Origin: Brachycybe producta
Lineage: Eukaryota; Arthropoda; Diplopoda; Playtdesmida; Andrognathidae
DNA length: 64,000 nucleotides
Assembly (NCBI GenBank): GCA_036925085.1
Contig: JAUPFP010000094.1
Coordinates: 176,501-240,500, forward strand
Direction: 5' to 3'
This document shows positions 27,192 to 38,573 of the stretch, piece by piece. Every line of letters starts with the position of its first letter. Position 1 is the stretch's first letter. The notes beneath the pieces are model-generated. The model made no database searches. It was given only the letters and a program-made list of their open reading frames with translations, and had not been told where the DNA came from. Both the position numbers and the translations under genes were made by a program.

Positions 27192-28964
27192 TTTGTAAGA
27201 ACAGAGAGACGCCAACGCACACGAAGAACCATCGCAGAAACACAACTTAAGTCCTCCTCCTCTTCTTTCTTTCAGTAAGAACCACTAAACGTAACGGGAA
27301 GAGATCCAAATAAAAGCCACAGAAGAAACCGTACTCAAAAAGAACAACAATCCGCTTCTAACATTAGTACATTACTACATAAAAAAAATGGCAGACACCA
27401 ATAACATTAGAAAATGAATCGATATTTTAAAAGATCGATAAGATAGAAATCATCAAAAGGTGGCGCTGTTCAGAAACCGGCTACTTTATAGCATAATATT
27501 AAAATTATATTTATATTATGGTAAATGCAAATTATATTTAAAAAATGTAAACGTCTAATGTAAGTGACAAATTCACAACACCCTCAGTACCAAAAACAAA
27601 TAAATTACCATAAAAAAGGCGCGAACATACGACTAGTGGCAAACAGGTTGATTACTTTTACAGCAACACGAACAATGGCGCCATCTTACGACAAAAATAG
27701 CAACTGTTGTAAACTTCGCGTTACGGCCATATTGTGTCATAAGACAACCACCGAAAAGGGAAACGATTTGAGTTTTAGTTGAATTGCACAAATTTTCAAT
27801 TCACAAACTTCAAAATTTGTTATATTTATTAGAATAAACTGTAGTTTTCACATCGCTGGCTTTATAACAGAAGCCAAATTGGGTCCGCGTAACAACTCAC
27901 TAACTACAATACTCACCATTGAAACAAATAATGAGAGTTACATCACCACTTAAAATCGATCGAAAATGAAAAACCGTATAACGCTCTGGTTAACTATAAC
28001 CTAAAAACGTGAGAAAGAAAAATCGCTTAAAATTCATGATCTAATGAAAAAGTACATTGGTGCTGTAAATAATCACAAATTTATTTTACATTAATTAATT
28101 AAATTTAATTTTAAATCATTTTGACATTAAGAATTCTTCTTAAGTTTGCCCTTCTCACTTATGTATGTTATAGTTAGGCAAAGCAATGATGACAAATTAC
28201 GTCATTGATAATAATGTACTCCTGTAGCTATACTGACTAGCAACAGTGACATTTTCTTGCCAACCAAGTTGTGTTTACCCAAACCATTGGATTTTTAGCT
28301 GTTTCTACTGTAAAAATTAAAATAGTTTAATAACGAGTTGAAATATAACATAATGCTATCAGATAAAAAATAATCTACATATTCTAACGATGAACGTGCT
28401 GTTGTTTTCATGTTTCTGTGTCAAAGGATGTTTTAGTTATCTATTTTTTTAGTTTCGTAAACTGATCCTGATCCTAAAAATATCCCAGTTCTGTTTGCTA
28501 TTGCGCATGCGCTATTAGACTGAAATAAGGTTCTATGGCCTTCAATGACTTCAAACTGTCATAAAAAAAATTAATTTTCAAGTTATCGTCACAAAACCTG
28601 TTTTTAAATTTATCACCTACTATTCTAGTTTCTAAAACACTTTGCATTTTTTTTAATCGAAGAAAGTTATCGTATAAAAAATGTATATGTTCTCATAACT
28701 TTCCATATAAATTTAAGAAATCAGCCACTTCACTATGGTATCAAAATGGCGGCTCCATTGGTAGCATTAATGCGCAATCCTGCCTAGCTATAGAAAGTCT
28801 AAAGTCGCTATTATTATCATTACGGTATTACATAAATGTGTAAGGATGGAGGCGGTTTCCTTCCTTTCATCTCTTTTCGGTGACTCCGTTTTTACCTGGA
28901 TAAATTAAGATGGGATGAAACGGACAAAGTGTCACTTAATTCTCTGGCCGCGTGAGACTAGAGA
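27192..28964. promoter_or_regulatory. Divergent alpha-catulin/Tamalin-like intergenic region
   Basis: About 1.8 kb lie between two genes read in opposite directions. I see no coding exon. A pyrimidine/purine-rich block at 27240-27290 and the sequence just before 28965 (CTGGCCGCGTGAGACTAGAG) are the GC-richer parts and the likeliest core promoters. A two-codon upstream ORF starts at 28910. A fragment with TTCTAGTTTCTAAAACACTT near 28624 is an R1 remnant. Confidence 0.4.
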
Positions 28965-31425
28965 ATGCACGTGATGGCTTCTCCTAAACTGACGAAGAAG
29001 AAACAGCAGGGAAATGCAATAGGATCATCAGGAGGAGGAGGATCAGCAGGAAAAAAGGGATCGTCGGGAGGAGGAACATCATTTCATTTCTCATCTTCCT
29101 TCTTCACTTCCTCAAACAATCATCAGAACATCGACCATTTGGTCGCCGCACAGGTTCAGTTTATAGAATCCTAGGGATTAGTACGCGCCTTATTTCCGCA
29201 GAAAATAAAGGCGGAAAAAAATAAGACAGAAAGATATAGGGGGAGAAGAGTCTCGCAGAGAAAACCCCTTTCAGGGGGTCAAATTGCACATTTCACATAC
29301 TGTACATGTAAACACTAGCGATTTCAGGCATATTCGCACTAGAAGAAGACCTCTTAGGGGCCTCAAAAAGTATAAACTGAAATAAAATTAATGTGTTGAT
29401 TTTATGCAATGAATTAAAAAATAATTTTTAAGATAGTTTATGAACTGAGCTATTAATCAAAATTCTGATTATTCTGTCTTTCAGAAGAGCGAAATTAAAA
29501 GAAACTAGAAGAGGTAGCTCAATCATTTAAAGGTATTTTCATGTTGTTGTTATCTTTCAAAATAAACCTTTTATAGACAACACATTTAAATAAATATCGT
29601 CTTCTTAAAATTGAGTCATTTTCAAACTCACATAAAAAATTTATTTTGAAAGATATGAACATGAAAAATACCCTTTCTAGTTTCTATAACACTTTTAAAG
29701 TTATTGTTTTTCTTCTTCTTCATTTTGCACCTGAAAGACAGAGTTCGAAGATGATTCCTAAGTTTGTTACCGTTTTTAATAGTCACAAGTGTTGGAGACG
29801 GTGAAACCGGATCGAATCATCCAAACTCAGCCAGATGAAGACAGAAGACGAAGGACCATCATCGTAGAACGAACTACCAACGGATCCTTTGGTTTCACCC
29901 TTCAGGTTTTCGCACTTTTTTCATCTTCTTAGAAAAGAGAGTGACGAATTTCTTTTGATTTTGATACAGAGTTATGGAATCCATTACCGAAAGAACGACG
30001 AATTCGAGGTGATCACTTACGTCGACTTTGTAGGTTACGATGGACCGGCGTTTCGAGCAGGAATGAGGCCAGGTGACGATACTACAACGACAGGGAAAAC
30101 ATTCTTTCTTGTGATAACGATGAAATGTTTTTTTTTTTAAAAAAAGGTGACGTCATATTGTCCATCAATGGACAAGACATGGAAAAGGTGGATCATAAGA
30201 CGTTGGTTGGATTCATCAAGAACTGTGACAATCGGATGAGAGTCGTGGTTCTTTTCGAGAACTGCGTCCATAAAGTGGAACTTCACGTTAAATATCTTAG
30301 TCTTCAGGTTAGAAGTTGTAAGAAGAAACCCCCAAACTCACGGGTTCAACGTTTTAACTTCGAAATCTGTGTTTTTTTCTGTCTCATTTACAGAGAATGC
30401 TTCAGGACAAGATGTTCGAACTTGAAAGGTTGTGCGAAAGAGAACAACATCTTATCCAACGTAAGTCCTTCCCCATTAAGGAGGTGTTTTTAAAGTGTAT
30501 TTTCATTTTTCCCCCCATTTATTTTGTATTAACTTTTTAGCGAGCATCAATATTAACCAAAAATGAGTTTTTCAGTTGAAGAACCTGGTTAGAGGCTTAG
30601 AATTCAGAGGTCAAACTTTGCATGATTAATTAATCAGGAATTGAAAAGAACATATAAACAATAAAAACTGATGGCGCCCTTTTGGAGACTGGTGCCAGGA
30701 GCAAACTGCTCCCATTGCTCCACGTCTAAGCAGGCCCATCGGTTAAATGCCCAAGGTTCAAAACAATCTTTCAGTCATTCAATGGTTTTTTTTTTCTAGT
30801 CTGGAGAGAAAGGGGATTGCGCATTCCGCCTAGTCCGTGTGCGATCAAAATGATGCATTGCAACGGAGGTCGACGCTCGATGGCCAAGAGTCCTTGCAGC
30901 GTCTGTTCTCTCACCAGTTCAGATACGTCGACTGGATTCGAGAGCAGCAGCGTTGAAGACACGGTCAGCTTCTCTAGCACATCGCAGACCAGTTCTTCCG
31001 AGCTTCCTTGGGACGAGAGCACGGTGACCAACTCCTGCCACTCTGACAGTGGCATCAAAAGCGGTGGTAAACGTTCTCCTCGAGTGCCCCACGATTGTTG
31101 TAGTGGAGCAGAACCGGTGCTAAACACGAGCGACGAAACGACAGAGACAAAGGCACCGCGTCTCTCGTGGGAATGTTCGAACTGTCACAGATCTACGGAG
31201 ACTCTGATGGCAAAGTACAGCGAGTCTTCGTCTAAATACTCTGAGTCTACCCTGTCGGATTCGAGCCTCGCTAGCCAAGAATCACTGTCACCCAAAGTGC
31301 CCCTCAGTAGCAGCATCAACGTAGGATCCGGTTCCACCTCCTCCTCATCGCGGCCGATTGCGGATGAAGCGAGACTCGCTAGAGATGGACATGAAGGCGG
31401 CGATGGAGAAATGACACGTCTGTAG
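28965..31425 (+). CDS. Tamalin/GRASP-like PDZ scaffold protein
   Basis: Six exons join in phase: 28965-29153, 29783-29905, 29970-30072, 30147-30307, 30394-30460 and 30800-31425, giving 422 residues. A Gly/Ser-rich N terminus precedes a PDZ domain at about residues 88-185, whose binding loop reads FGFTL, followed by [14 protein letters not shown] and [20 protein letters not shown] leucine-rich coiled coil follows (about 186-215, [19 protein letters not shown]). PDZ then coiled coil, and the SYGIHYR motif near human Tamalin's TYGLHHR, point to the Tamalin/GRASP/CYTIP family. These scaffolds link cytohesin Arf-GEFs to receptors at membranes. The last exon is Ser/Thr-rich and ends MTRL, a class I PDZ ligand pattern; Tamalin ends in ESQL. 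The alternative start at 28974 (MASPKL) has an equally good context. I give no symbol because orthology to one vertebrate paralogue is unsure. Confidence 0.82.
29462..29752. repeat. Foldback MITE, family R1, in Tamalin-like intron 1
   Basis: The left end has ATTCTGTCTTTCAGAAGAGC, GAAACTAGAAG and AGGTAGCTCAATCATTTAAAGG; the right arm has TTTATTTTGAAAGATATGAA and CTTTCTAGTTTCTATAACAC, ending CATTTTGCACCTGAAAGACA. The two outermost ends are reverse complements (CTGTCTTTCAG). This copy best shows the full element length of about 290 bases. Confidence 0.75.
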
Positions 31426-33679
31426 GTCACCATGAGATTAAACCTGCTTAAAACTAATACTTCCGAACAAACAATTAAAAGACTTACATTCCTGTTTTTT
31501 TTTCTACTTAAAATTAACAACGCGAGTCTAATATTTTTTGTTTATTTTTTCTAGTCACTTGTTAAAAGTTTCATTCTTTGGGTCACAAATTCACAATCTA
31601 ACAATCTTACCTCGCAACAAAAAAGCATCTCGATTAGATCGATCTTTTGTTGGTTTTTTTTTTAAATCATCAATTGTTTAAGATTTTGTATAATATATTC
31701 ATTTCGAAATGCATGAAACGTGTTTCATATCAATAATTAATTATTGTATCGTAAAAGTCACTCAATTTATCACCTTTTTTGCACTGTTGTCATATATTCA
31801 TTACCTTATAATTCGAGAAGGAAAACTCAGACTTGAAAACTCGCTGAGCAGGGTTCAAATAAGTCTTTTATCTCAAATAAAGATGAGGGTTGGAGGGAGA
31901 GGAATTGTGAGAGGTTAGACTTCAAAGAGAACTCTACCAACTTTGAATTGTCAGTATTTTTAACCTCTTAACAGACTCGTTGATTGTGAAAACGCATAAT
32001 TGTTTTGGCCTTAATGACAATTTGGTCCGATATCATTTCGGCCCGTCAATCCTCTTCGGAGTATTGGGGGGGGGGGAGGAATGTTCATTTCCTTCCACCA
32101 GTAGCCGTTTATAAAACTAAGTGTGGAGGATGTTAATGTGGTCTCGCTCCTTAACCCCCTAACAGCCTCTAAATCCAACCCTTGTTGTCGTTTTGGATGG
32201 GTACGGCTAAAAAAAACTAAACGAATGTTACCCTGCTCGACCTATAAATTCAAGAGGTTCAGGGTCGTATTCTTAATGATTGCTAACTCAAAGCTAGTGC
32301 TAAACTTCCGAATTTGTATAGAAAGTTTCGTGTAAAAGTTGATTAGTTTAGCATTAGGTTTGACTTAAAACTCATTAAGAATATGCACGACCCATGTTTT
32401 CCTTCTTTTATTTGGACCTTAGTTCACTATTTTAAACTAGTTGTTCTTTATTTTTTGCTGAGTTATTGGATAACGTTATCTTATCGGTCATACTGGTCAT
32501 TTTTCATAAAAGGTTTACCGCAAAAAACGAGTCAGATTCTGCAGTAAATCTTAAACCAAAAAAAAAAAAAAACGAATATCAGCGTTTTTCTGCAAGCTTT
32601 TTTTTTTTGCAATCGAAGCTGTAAATATCACCAGTGTTCCCGATTACAGCTTAACTACTACTTTGAATTCACATTAATGCATAGTGAATTAAATCTCATT
32701 AAGCTGGTTTTAAACTGCAAAAGGCCCTTCGAACTCTGCTAATTCAGAGCTTTTCACGAGCAAAATTGAAGAAAAATTTGTGTTATGTCAGTTTGTAAAC
32801 TGGTCAGGTCAGGTTAAAGCAGACATATTTTTTATTTTTGTCTCTAAAAAGTTTATTTTGAAAGATATCAACTGGAAAATACCGGTAAGTGATTCAGTTA
32901 CCTTTCTAGTTTCTAACACTTTAAATTTCTTAGTGTTGCTCATGAAATTGCAGAATACTCAAAGTTCAAGAAAATCAGCTGTTCATAAATTAACCTAATA
33001 ATAATTCTGCGCAGGGTATGAACACTACTACACCAAATTGCTGTGATACAAAACAAAATCTCGTTTCAAATTTAATCTCGAGAAGAATCTCTCATGAATA
33101 AGATTTAAAAAAAAACCTGTTAAAACTTCACTTGTGTTTTTTAAATCTGTAATTAAGCAGTGTTTATAGGCAGCATTTCAAATTGTACAATGATCAGGGA
33201 TGGATGCAAAGCGTGTAAAATATTGACTAAACGCGGCATTACAGATGACGAAAGCAATTAGAAAAGTGAGTTTTCCATTCAAAGGACCTGGTTAGAGGCA
33301 AAAAATCAAACTAGAAAAATTCCTTTTTTCAAAGAACGTCGTTAGAGGCTAATGCCCTAGTCTGAGCAAGAATAGCTTTAGATATTAATTTGACCATTAA
33401 CCACTGAATTTTAGCCTCTGACCAGGTCCTTTGACTGAAAAATGCACTTTTCTGGTTGCTTTACAGATAACCAAAAACAACCCACCGGAGGTTTCACAAT
33501 GTTCTTTTTTTTACTACCGGAATTTCCGGAAGTATTTCTTCATAAGACACCCAATTTTGAACTCATCATTCAAAAACTATTTTAAAAATTAAAAGTGCAA
33601 ATAAATATTCAATTCTATGTGTGGCACAAATCTTAAACCAAAATTTAATATTTGTATAAAAAAATAAAATATAAAACTA
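31426..33679. other. Intergenic region, repeats only
   Basis: Tamalin-like (plus) and the unrecognised minus-strand region end towards each other here. I see a poly-G run near 32066, A/T homopolymers, a right-arm-only R1 fragment at 32845-32960 and a complete R6 element at 33263-33456. No supported gene. Confidence 0.5.
33263..33456. repeat. Foldback MITE, family R6
   Basis: The left arm GAAAAGTGAGTTTTCCATTC, AAAGGACCTGGTTAGAGGC is mirrored by GCCTCTGACCAGGTCCTTTG, ACTGAAAAATGCACTTTTC. A second pair of GTTAGAGGCTAA copies lies inside. A related copy is at 39871-40020 and a single arm is at about 30565-30605. Confidence 0.65.
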
Positions 33680-34087
33680 TTAAAATAATAATTTCGTTTG
33701 TAAATAAAAATTCTCGTTCTTAAATAATTTATTAATCGAAAGGTAAAAGTGCGCAGGTCTCGAGTTTGACCGACAGAAGTGGTCGAAGACGCAGTTTACC
33801 TTCCAATTAATAAACTGCACGTTGCAATTACTTTCGCTTCTGGGACATTTAACAAAGGGTTCATCTAAACCCTCCGTGTCAGCATGAAAATCGTTTTTGG
33901 GTCTCGCTCTATCTCTCGATATGCAATCGTAATAAGTGCAACATGCGTCGGAATAACGACCGTTTACGACAAGAGGTATCAATGTATCCAAATCACGTGC
34001 CTACGAAAAGACGTTCGCATCATTAGATCGCAAACGTTAAGCTGGTTTTAAAATGTAAATGCCACTCGAAAAAACATTAAAAACCTG

Positions 34088-34260
34088 AGAGACTAAAAAG
34101 GTAGCTCAATTACTTAAGGGTATTTTCATGTTTTTATCTTTGTCAAGCAGTCAATATTTTTTAAAATTTTTGTCAATAAAGATTTTATTTTGAAAGATAT
34201 CAAAACATTAAAATACCTTTTTAAGTGATTGAGTTACCCTTTTAGTTTCTAACAAACTTT
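34088..34260. repeat. Foldback MITE, family R1
   Basis: The left arm GGTAGCTCAATTACTTAAGG, TATTTTCATG and the right arm TTTATTTTGAAAGATATCAA, AAGTGATTGAGTTACCC, TTTAGTTTCTAAC form the R1 palindrome. The outer ends are eroded. Confidence 0.65.
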
Positions 34261-34969
34261 CAATTTCTAATCAGTGTAGAATATCCCTAGCGAAAATCAG
34301 CTATAAAAAGATGTTGATGGCGTTGACTGACGAGCGACGTTTAGGCTGATTTAGAGGTCGAGATGGACTTCTCAAAATGATTGGCGTGTGGCCAAAACCT
34401 ACCGTCCGAGTCGCTTTAATTGGCCCGTTTCGAGACACCGAGTCAATATTTTTTCCGGACCACCTCGACCGACCACTAAATATCTCTCGTCAATCAACGC
34501 CGTAAAAAATCCTCTTCTGAAAAGATATACTGAACTTATAATAAATATGGTTACCTTGAGACCACCAACGAAGAAGAACGGAACGAAATTGGTCGTCTTT
34601 GCAGTTCAGAAACAGACAGCAAACGCTCTCACGTGTTCCAAACGATTCGCTCTGCGCAGTAAATGAAACGTCACACGCGAGAAAAAAAGGGGATTCATTA
34701 AGCGTTCACCGTTCTAACCTGTAAAGAGGAGCACGATAACGTGGTGTAGTTATTTTTGGAACCCTCCAGGCTGTAAAGCTGACGTCTGTTGTAAGAGTAA
34801 CGTAGCGCTTCTTTTGACCAACCGCACGTACAATTATTCGGAATGAGAAGGACGTTCGTACTCAGAACATCAATGCCTCTGCGATCGGCAATCCGATCTC
34901 CTTCAGGAACAGCGTCACCTGAACCTAAATTAACAAAACGTGTAAACGGTTCCACTCGAACTCCCGTTA

Positions 34970-35237
34970 TTCTGTCTTTCGGGAGCAAAATGAAGAGACA
35001 CTAAAAAGTATGTTAGAAACTAGAAGGGATAGCTCAATTACTTAAGGATATTTTCATGCTGATATTTTCCAAGATAAGCTTTTTATGTGAGTATGAAATT
35101 AACCCAACTTTAAGCTGACAATGTTTTTTTTTTATATAAAAAGTTTATTCTGAAAGATACCAACATGAAAATGCATTCTAGTTTCTAAAACAATTTCTTG
35201 TTTCTCTTAATTTTGCACTTGAAAGACAGAATAACCA
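34970..35237. repeat. Foldback MITE, family R1
   Basis: The outer ends are clear: TTATTCTGTCTTTCGGGAGC on the left and TTGCACTTGAAAGACAGAAT on the right. Inside are GATAGCTCAATTACTTAAGG and AAGTTTATTCTGAAAGATAC. Part of the right arm after the CATGAAAAT core is deleted. Confidence 0.7.
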
Positions 35238-36419
35238 GAATTTGAAAAGCAACTGTTTATAAAACATCCAAAGTTTGTTAAGAAAAAAAGTTTAAAAAGA
35301 CCCAAAAGTTCTAAAACTCTGAAAAATGTTTGAGGCGATGATTTTGCCAAAGTTATTCGTAAAGGAGTAATTTCGTAACCAAAGAAACGCATACAAGGTG
35401 GAAAATGGAGACACAACACGTCGAGATTCTCACCACGAACTGCAGACGTATTAGCTGCTTGAATTCTCACAGATGACGATTTCTCTACGAAATATAGGCC
35501 CTATTGTAAACTTGAAGACTTGAAACAACCGAATTACCCAAACGTTCTACCGTTACGAGGTTGCAGAGTTCGTCTAGCTTCACATCCTCTGCACAAAGAC
35601 GGACACATTTCGACAAATTTATCTTTATGATTCCATTCGAGAGAAGTTCACGAAACAAACATTCAAAAAGAACATCCAAGTGATTCGAAGAAGATGAAAC
35701 TATTGCCATTCCTCTAGAGACAATAACTCTTGCGTTCCGATATGAGTGGAAGGACAAACTTAAAAGGAACTAAAACGAGAAAAAACAAAGACAAAAGACG
35801 ACATATGTACGATGTAATACAAACCTTGAACCAATGCATTCTTGAGATCGGCGAACCAGCCGGCGTCTGACGACGTCGATAGCGACGGTCTTTACGGTGG
35901 ATCGTCGTCGTCCTTCTTCCAAAGTTCCTCCTCCAATCATCAGATGACGTTCGAGTTCTCTCATCAGTCTCAGTTTATCTCTGTTCCTCATGTGAAGCAA
36001 TCTTATGCGAAACAGCAGACATTCTGGATCTCCTAAGAACTGACGGAATATCACCATCACGTACTGAAACGAATCTAAACTTTTTCCAAACAAAATTTTA
36101 TATTAGGTATCAGACACACTTTCCGTTTCTTACCTTAAGATGAAGTGAGCTAATCGATCCTTTGCATTACCCTCGACTAAACAATCTGATTGAGGTTTCT
36201 GCATGAATTCATTGAACAATCCATCGACGCCGTTTAAAGAGTCTGTCCGTTCGGGGCGGAAGCACGAAACAACGACGACGACGACGACGACGACAAACGT
36301 CTTAAAAAAGACAATCGAAAAAGTGCCACTTTTTTAAGCCGATGCAAAAGAATTTCTCCAGACGGCGCTTTCAAATAAAACGTCATCCCATCACTAATAA
36401 TTAATTTCTTAAGATTCAT

Positions 36420-36835
36420 TAAAATTTAAATAAACGATTTTTAAAACGAAATTTAAATTACGATTATAACAGTACATTTCAGTGAACCTCCCCAAATCAA
36501 CATGGGCGCCGCCATTTTGGATTTACTGAAAACGAGAAACAGAAATCCCATAACGGTATTGTTAGAGGCTAAATCGAAGGAGTGACTCTGACCTAGAGGC
36601 TAACAAGGGTCTTTTTTTTCTCTCGCGCTCGCCAATTTTTCCCGCCCCCCATTAAAAAAGGTGCTTTTGCCGCCACCGTCGCCATTGTTGCGCTTCTTGT
36701 CGTTGATGGGCGTCTACTGCATTGTGTGTCTATGTGAATATTACTTGTAATTTCAGTTTAAAACACGTTTTTTTAAATTAGTTTTACGTTTATTTGTTGT
36801 GTTTCCGTGATCTGAGACTGAAAACGGCGTTGGTG
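36420..36835 (+). promoter_or_regulatory. Likely BTB-gene promoter and noncoding first exon
   Basis: The block contains GGGCGCCGCCATTTTGG (a YY1-like CCATTTT core) and a GC-rich stretch (TTTTCCCGCCCCCC, GCCGCCACCGTCGCC), then runs to a strong GTGAGT donor at 36836. A polypyrimidine acceptor (TTTTATTTTGTACAG) ends at 38446, 127 bases before the BTB start codon. I infer a 5'UTR exon of about 200 bases ending at 36835 and a 1.6 kb intron. The region is also where any minus-strand transcript of the neighbouring region would start. Confidence 0.4.
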
Positions 36836-38446
36836 GTGAGTAATAATGTTATTTGTATTTTTTATTAAGATAGAATCGATCTCGTGTTGATTAGTGAGGA
36901 TAGTTAGCCTCGTCCTCGCTCTTTGTTATCGGCTTTTGATTCCATACATTCTCTATTGGAGGTTAATCGTTTTTTTATTGTTCTTTTGCGAGAGAGGGGA
37001 AGAGGCTACGTTTTGTTACATTCATTTTTATCTTCTCAATTTCATCTTTTAAACATTTTCTTTTCGAATGATATTTTTTCTTTTAAGTCGCCATTTTGTT
37101 TTGAGATAATTTCTCAGAGAAAAACAAAATAAAAATGGCGACTTCTCTTTTTCGTTCTCCTCCCCGTCCCCCCCCCCCTTTTGTGGCGCCATTTCTCCTC
37201 TCTCTCTCTCTCTCTCTCTCTCTGCTCTCTTATCGCTGTATCTTATCTAAGGGGGACGACATAGAAGAAAAATCATGTACGAGATTCACAATAAGAACTT
37301 AGGCATGGCAAGCTGGTTTGCTTTTTATATGCGTTTTACTAGGCCTCAAGACTAACTAGAACTGAATTCTGAAAATCCAGTAAAACGAGGGTAAAATGGC
37401 ATAACGGGCCGCTTTCCAGATTCAATTCCTGTGTCGTCGCATTTGTTCTTATCGCCTGATCTCTTGGGTATTCTTTCGATATGGAGCAGCTAGCCTCAAA
37501 GCTAATTAAAGGCTGTGAAGATCTGTTTTGTCGAAGGAGCACAAAGCCAGGAATAGTTTGTACAATGGCTCCTACATAGAGGCTAAACGGTTCCAAGTCT
37601 TATTTCCCCTTATATCCTCTTTACCCGATGGGGGGATGTTTTTCTCCCGGCGTTGAAGCGCTCCCCCTTTTCTATCCTCCTCCTCCTCCTTATGCTTGTA
37701 CTGAACTGCAAGTGCAGCGTCTATAAATAAACCAACGAGTAATAAATTGTTTGCTGCTATTTTACCCTAAGGCCCCAATCGTTATTATTGGGTCTTATAC
37801 CGATTCCACACGATGTTTCACGCTCACATATTTTCTTCGTATGAACCCTTTTGCACAGTTTTTCATACAAAGAACAAAAACCCTATCTAATTAGCATTCG
37901 TAAATAAGTTGGAAACCTAAGGGAGTATAAACCAACCCTAAAGGGGGTTCAAAGTAAAAAAAAAAACCATGACTTGAGTGCACGCATCGTGTGAAACGGG
38001 TCTTAAGGTGTGTCCACAAATTTCTGAACATTTTGAGCCTGTTGAAACCATTCGACAAACGTTTACAAACTGGGGGGGGGGGGGGGTTTGCAACGCCGCC
38101 GTGGCGTAGATGGACAACAGCAGAAGGGAAATAATTTCTTGTTTTCTACGGGAGATCAACTAAATGGGTGTGGGGAAGTGGTGGGCATGTGGTTATTATG
38201 CTAATGCAAACGGGGCGTAATGTCTTTCTATTAGGTCACGTGGTACGCGTTCAAGACAGCAAAAGCATGACCTTACGTTGGGGCCAGTTGGGCACGATGG
38301 TTACTATAAAAAGGCGGGGGGAAATTTAACCCAGGCCCAGACCTCCCCGTACCTAAAAAAAACAACTAAATAATTATCCTCTTCATTTCATTATTTGCAT
38401 ACAAAAAACATGAATAAATTGTTGAACTTTTTTTTATTTTGTACAG
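36836..38446 (+). other. Inferred 5'UTR intron of the BTB gene
   Basis: It is bounded by the GTGAGT donor and TTTGTACAG acceptor described for the promoter entry. Inside are a (TC)n microsatellite at about 37196-37222, CCTCCT repeats near 37675, a poly-G run at about 38070 and an R2-like foldback at 37790-38008. Conceptual translations here look non-coding. CACGTG at 38238-38243 and a TATAAA at 38305 could mark an alternative promoter. Confidence 0.35.
37790..38008. repeat. Foldback MITE, family R2
   Basis: The left end GGGTCTTATACCGATTCCAC, ACGATGTTTCAC is mirrored by CATCGTGTGAAACGGGTCTT. The ends resemble those of the R2 copy at 763 (AAGACCCGCTTCAC). A second inner pair (TTCGTATGAACCCTTTTGC / TTTTTCATACAAAGAAC) is present. 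Confidence 0.5.
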
Positions 38447-38573
38447 AAGAGATAAGAAGACGAAGGAGGAGGGTGAAAAAAAGTGCGAATAATTTCCAAA
38501 TATCCACTGCAGAGTTGATATATAACAAATAGGAAAGAGAGAGAGAGAGAGAGAAAATAGAGAAGAAAGAAAG

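Larger units (their letters stand above)
33680..36419 (-). pseudogene. Unrecognised minus-strand gene or decayed gene
   Basis: Several GC-richer, exon-like segments lie on the minus strand with plausible AG/GT borders: a Met-started ORF from 36419, then about 36134-36245, 35825-36063, a segment ending near 35769, 35330-35495, 34719-34924, 34555-34651, 34403-34516 and 33680-34000. Readable stretches include ISDGMTFYLKAPSGEILLHR, DELCNLVTVERLGNSVVSSL, RGENLDVLCLHFPPCMRFFG, and NGRYSDACCTYYDCISRD near the end, which is cysteine-rich. I do not recognise a family. Joined at the visible splice sites the frames conflict at several junctions, and near 35505 one frame hits TAG while the reading continues in another without room for an intron. 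It is either a real gene whose structure I have wrong, a gene with assembly indels, or a decaying pseudogene. R1 foldbacks interrupt it at 34088-34260 and 34970-35237. Confidence 0.3.

Noticed and set aside
30771..31520. Antisense ORFs over the last Tamalin-like exon
   Set aside because: The plus strand continues the PDZ gene in phase; the antisense reading is a low-complexity by-product.
33680..36419. Meckelin (TMEM67) or tectonic assignment for the minus-strand region
   Set aside because: A few short similarities came to mind but order, cysteine spacing and frames did not fit.
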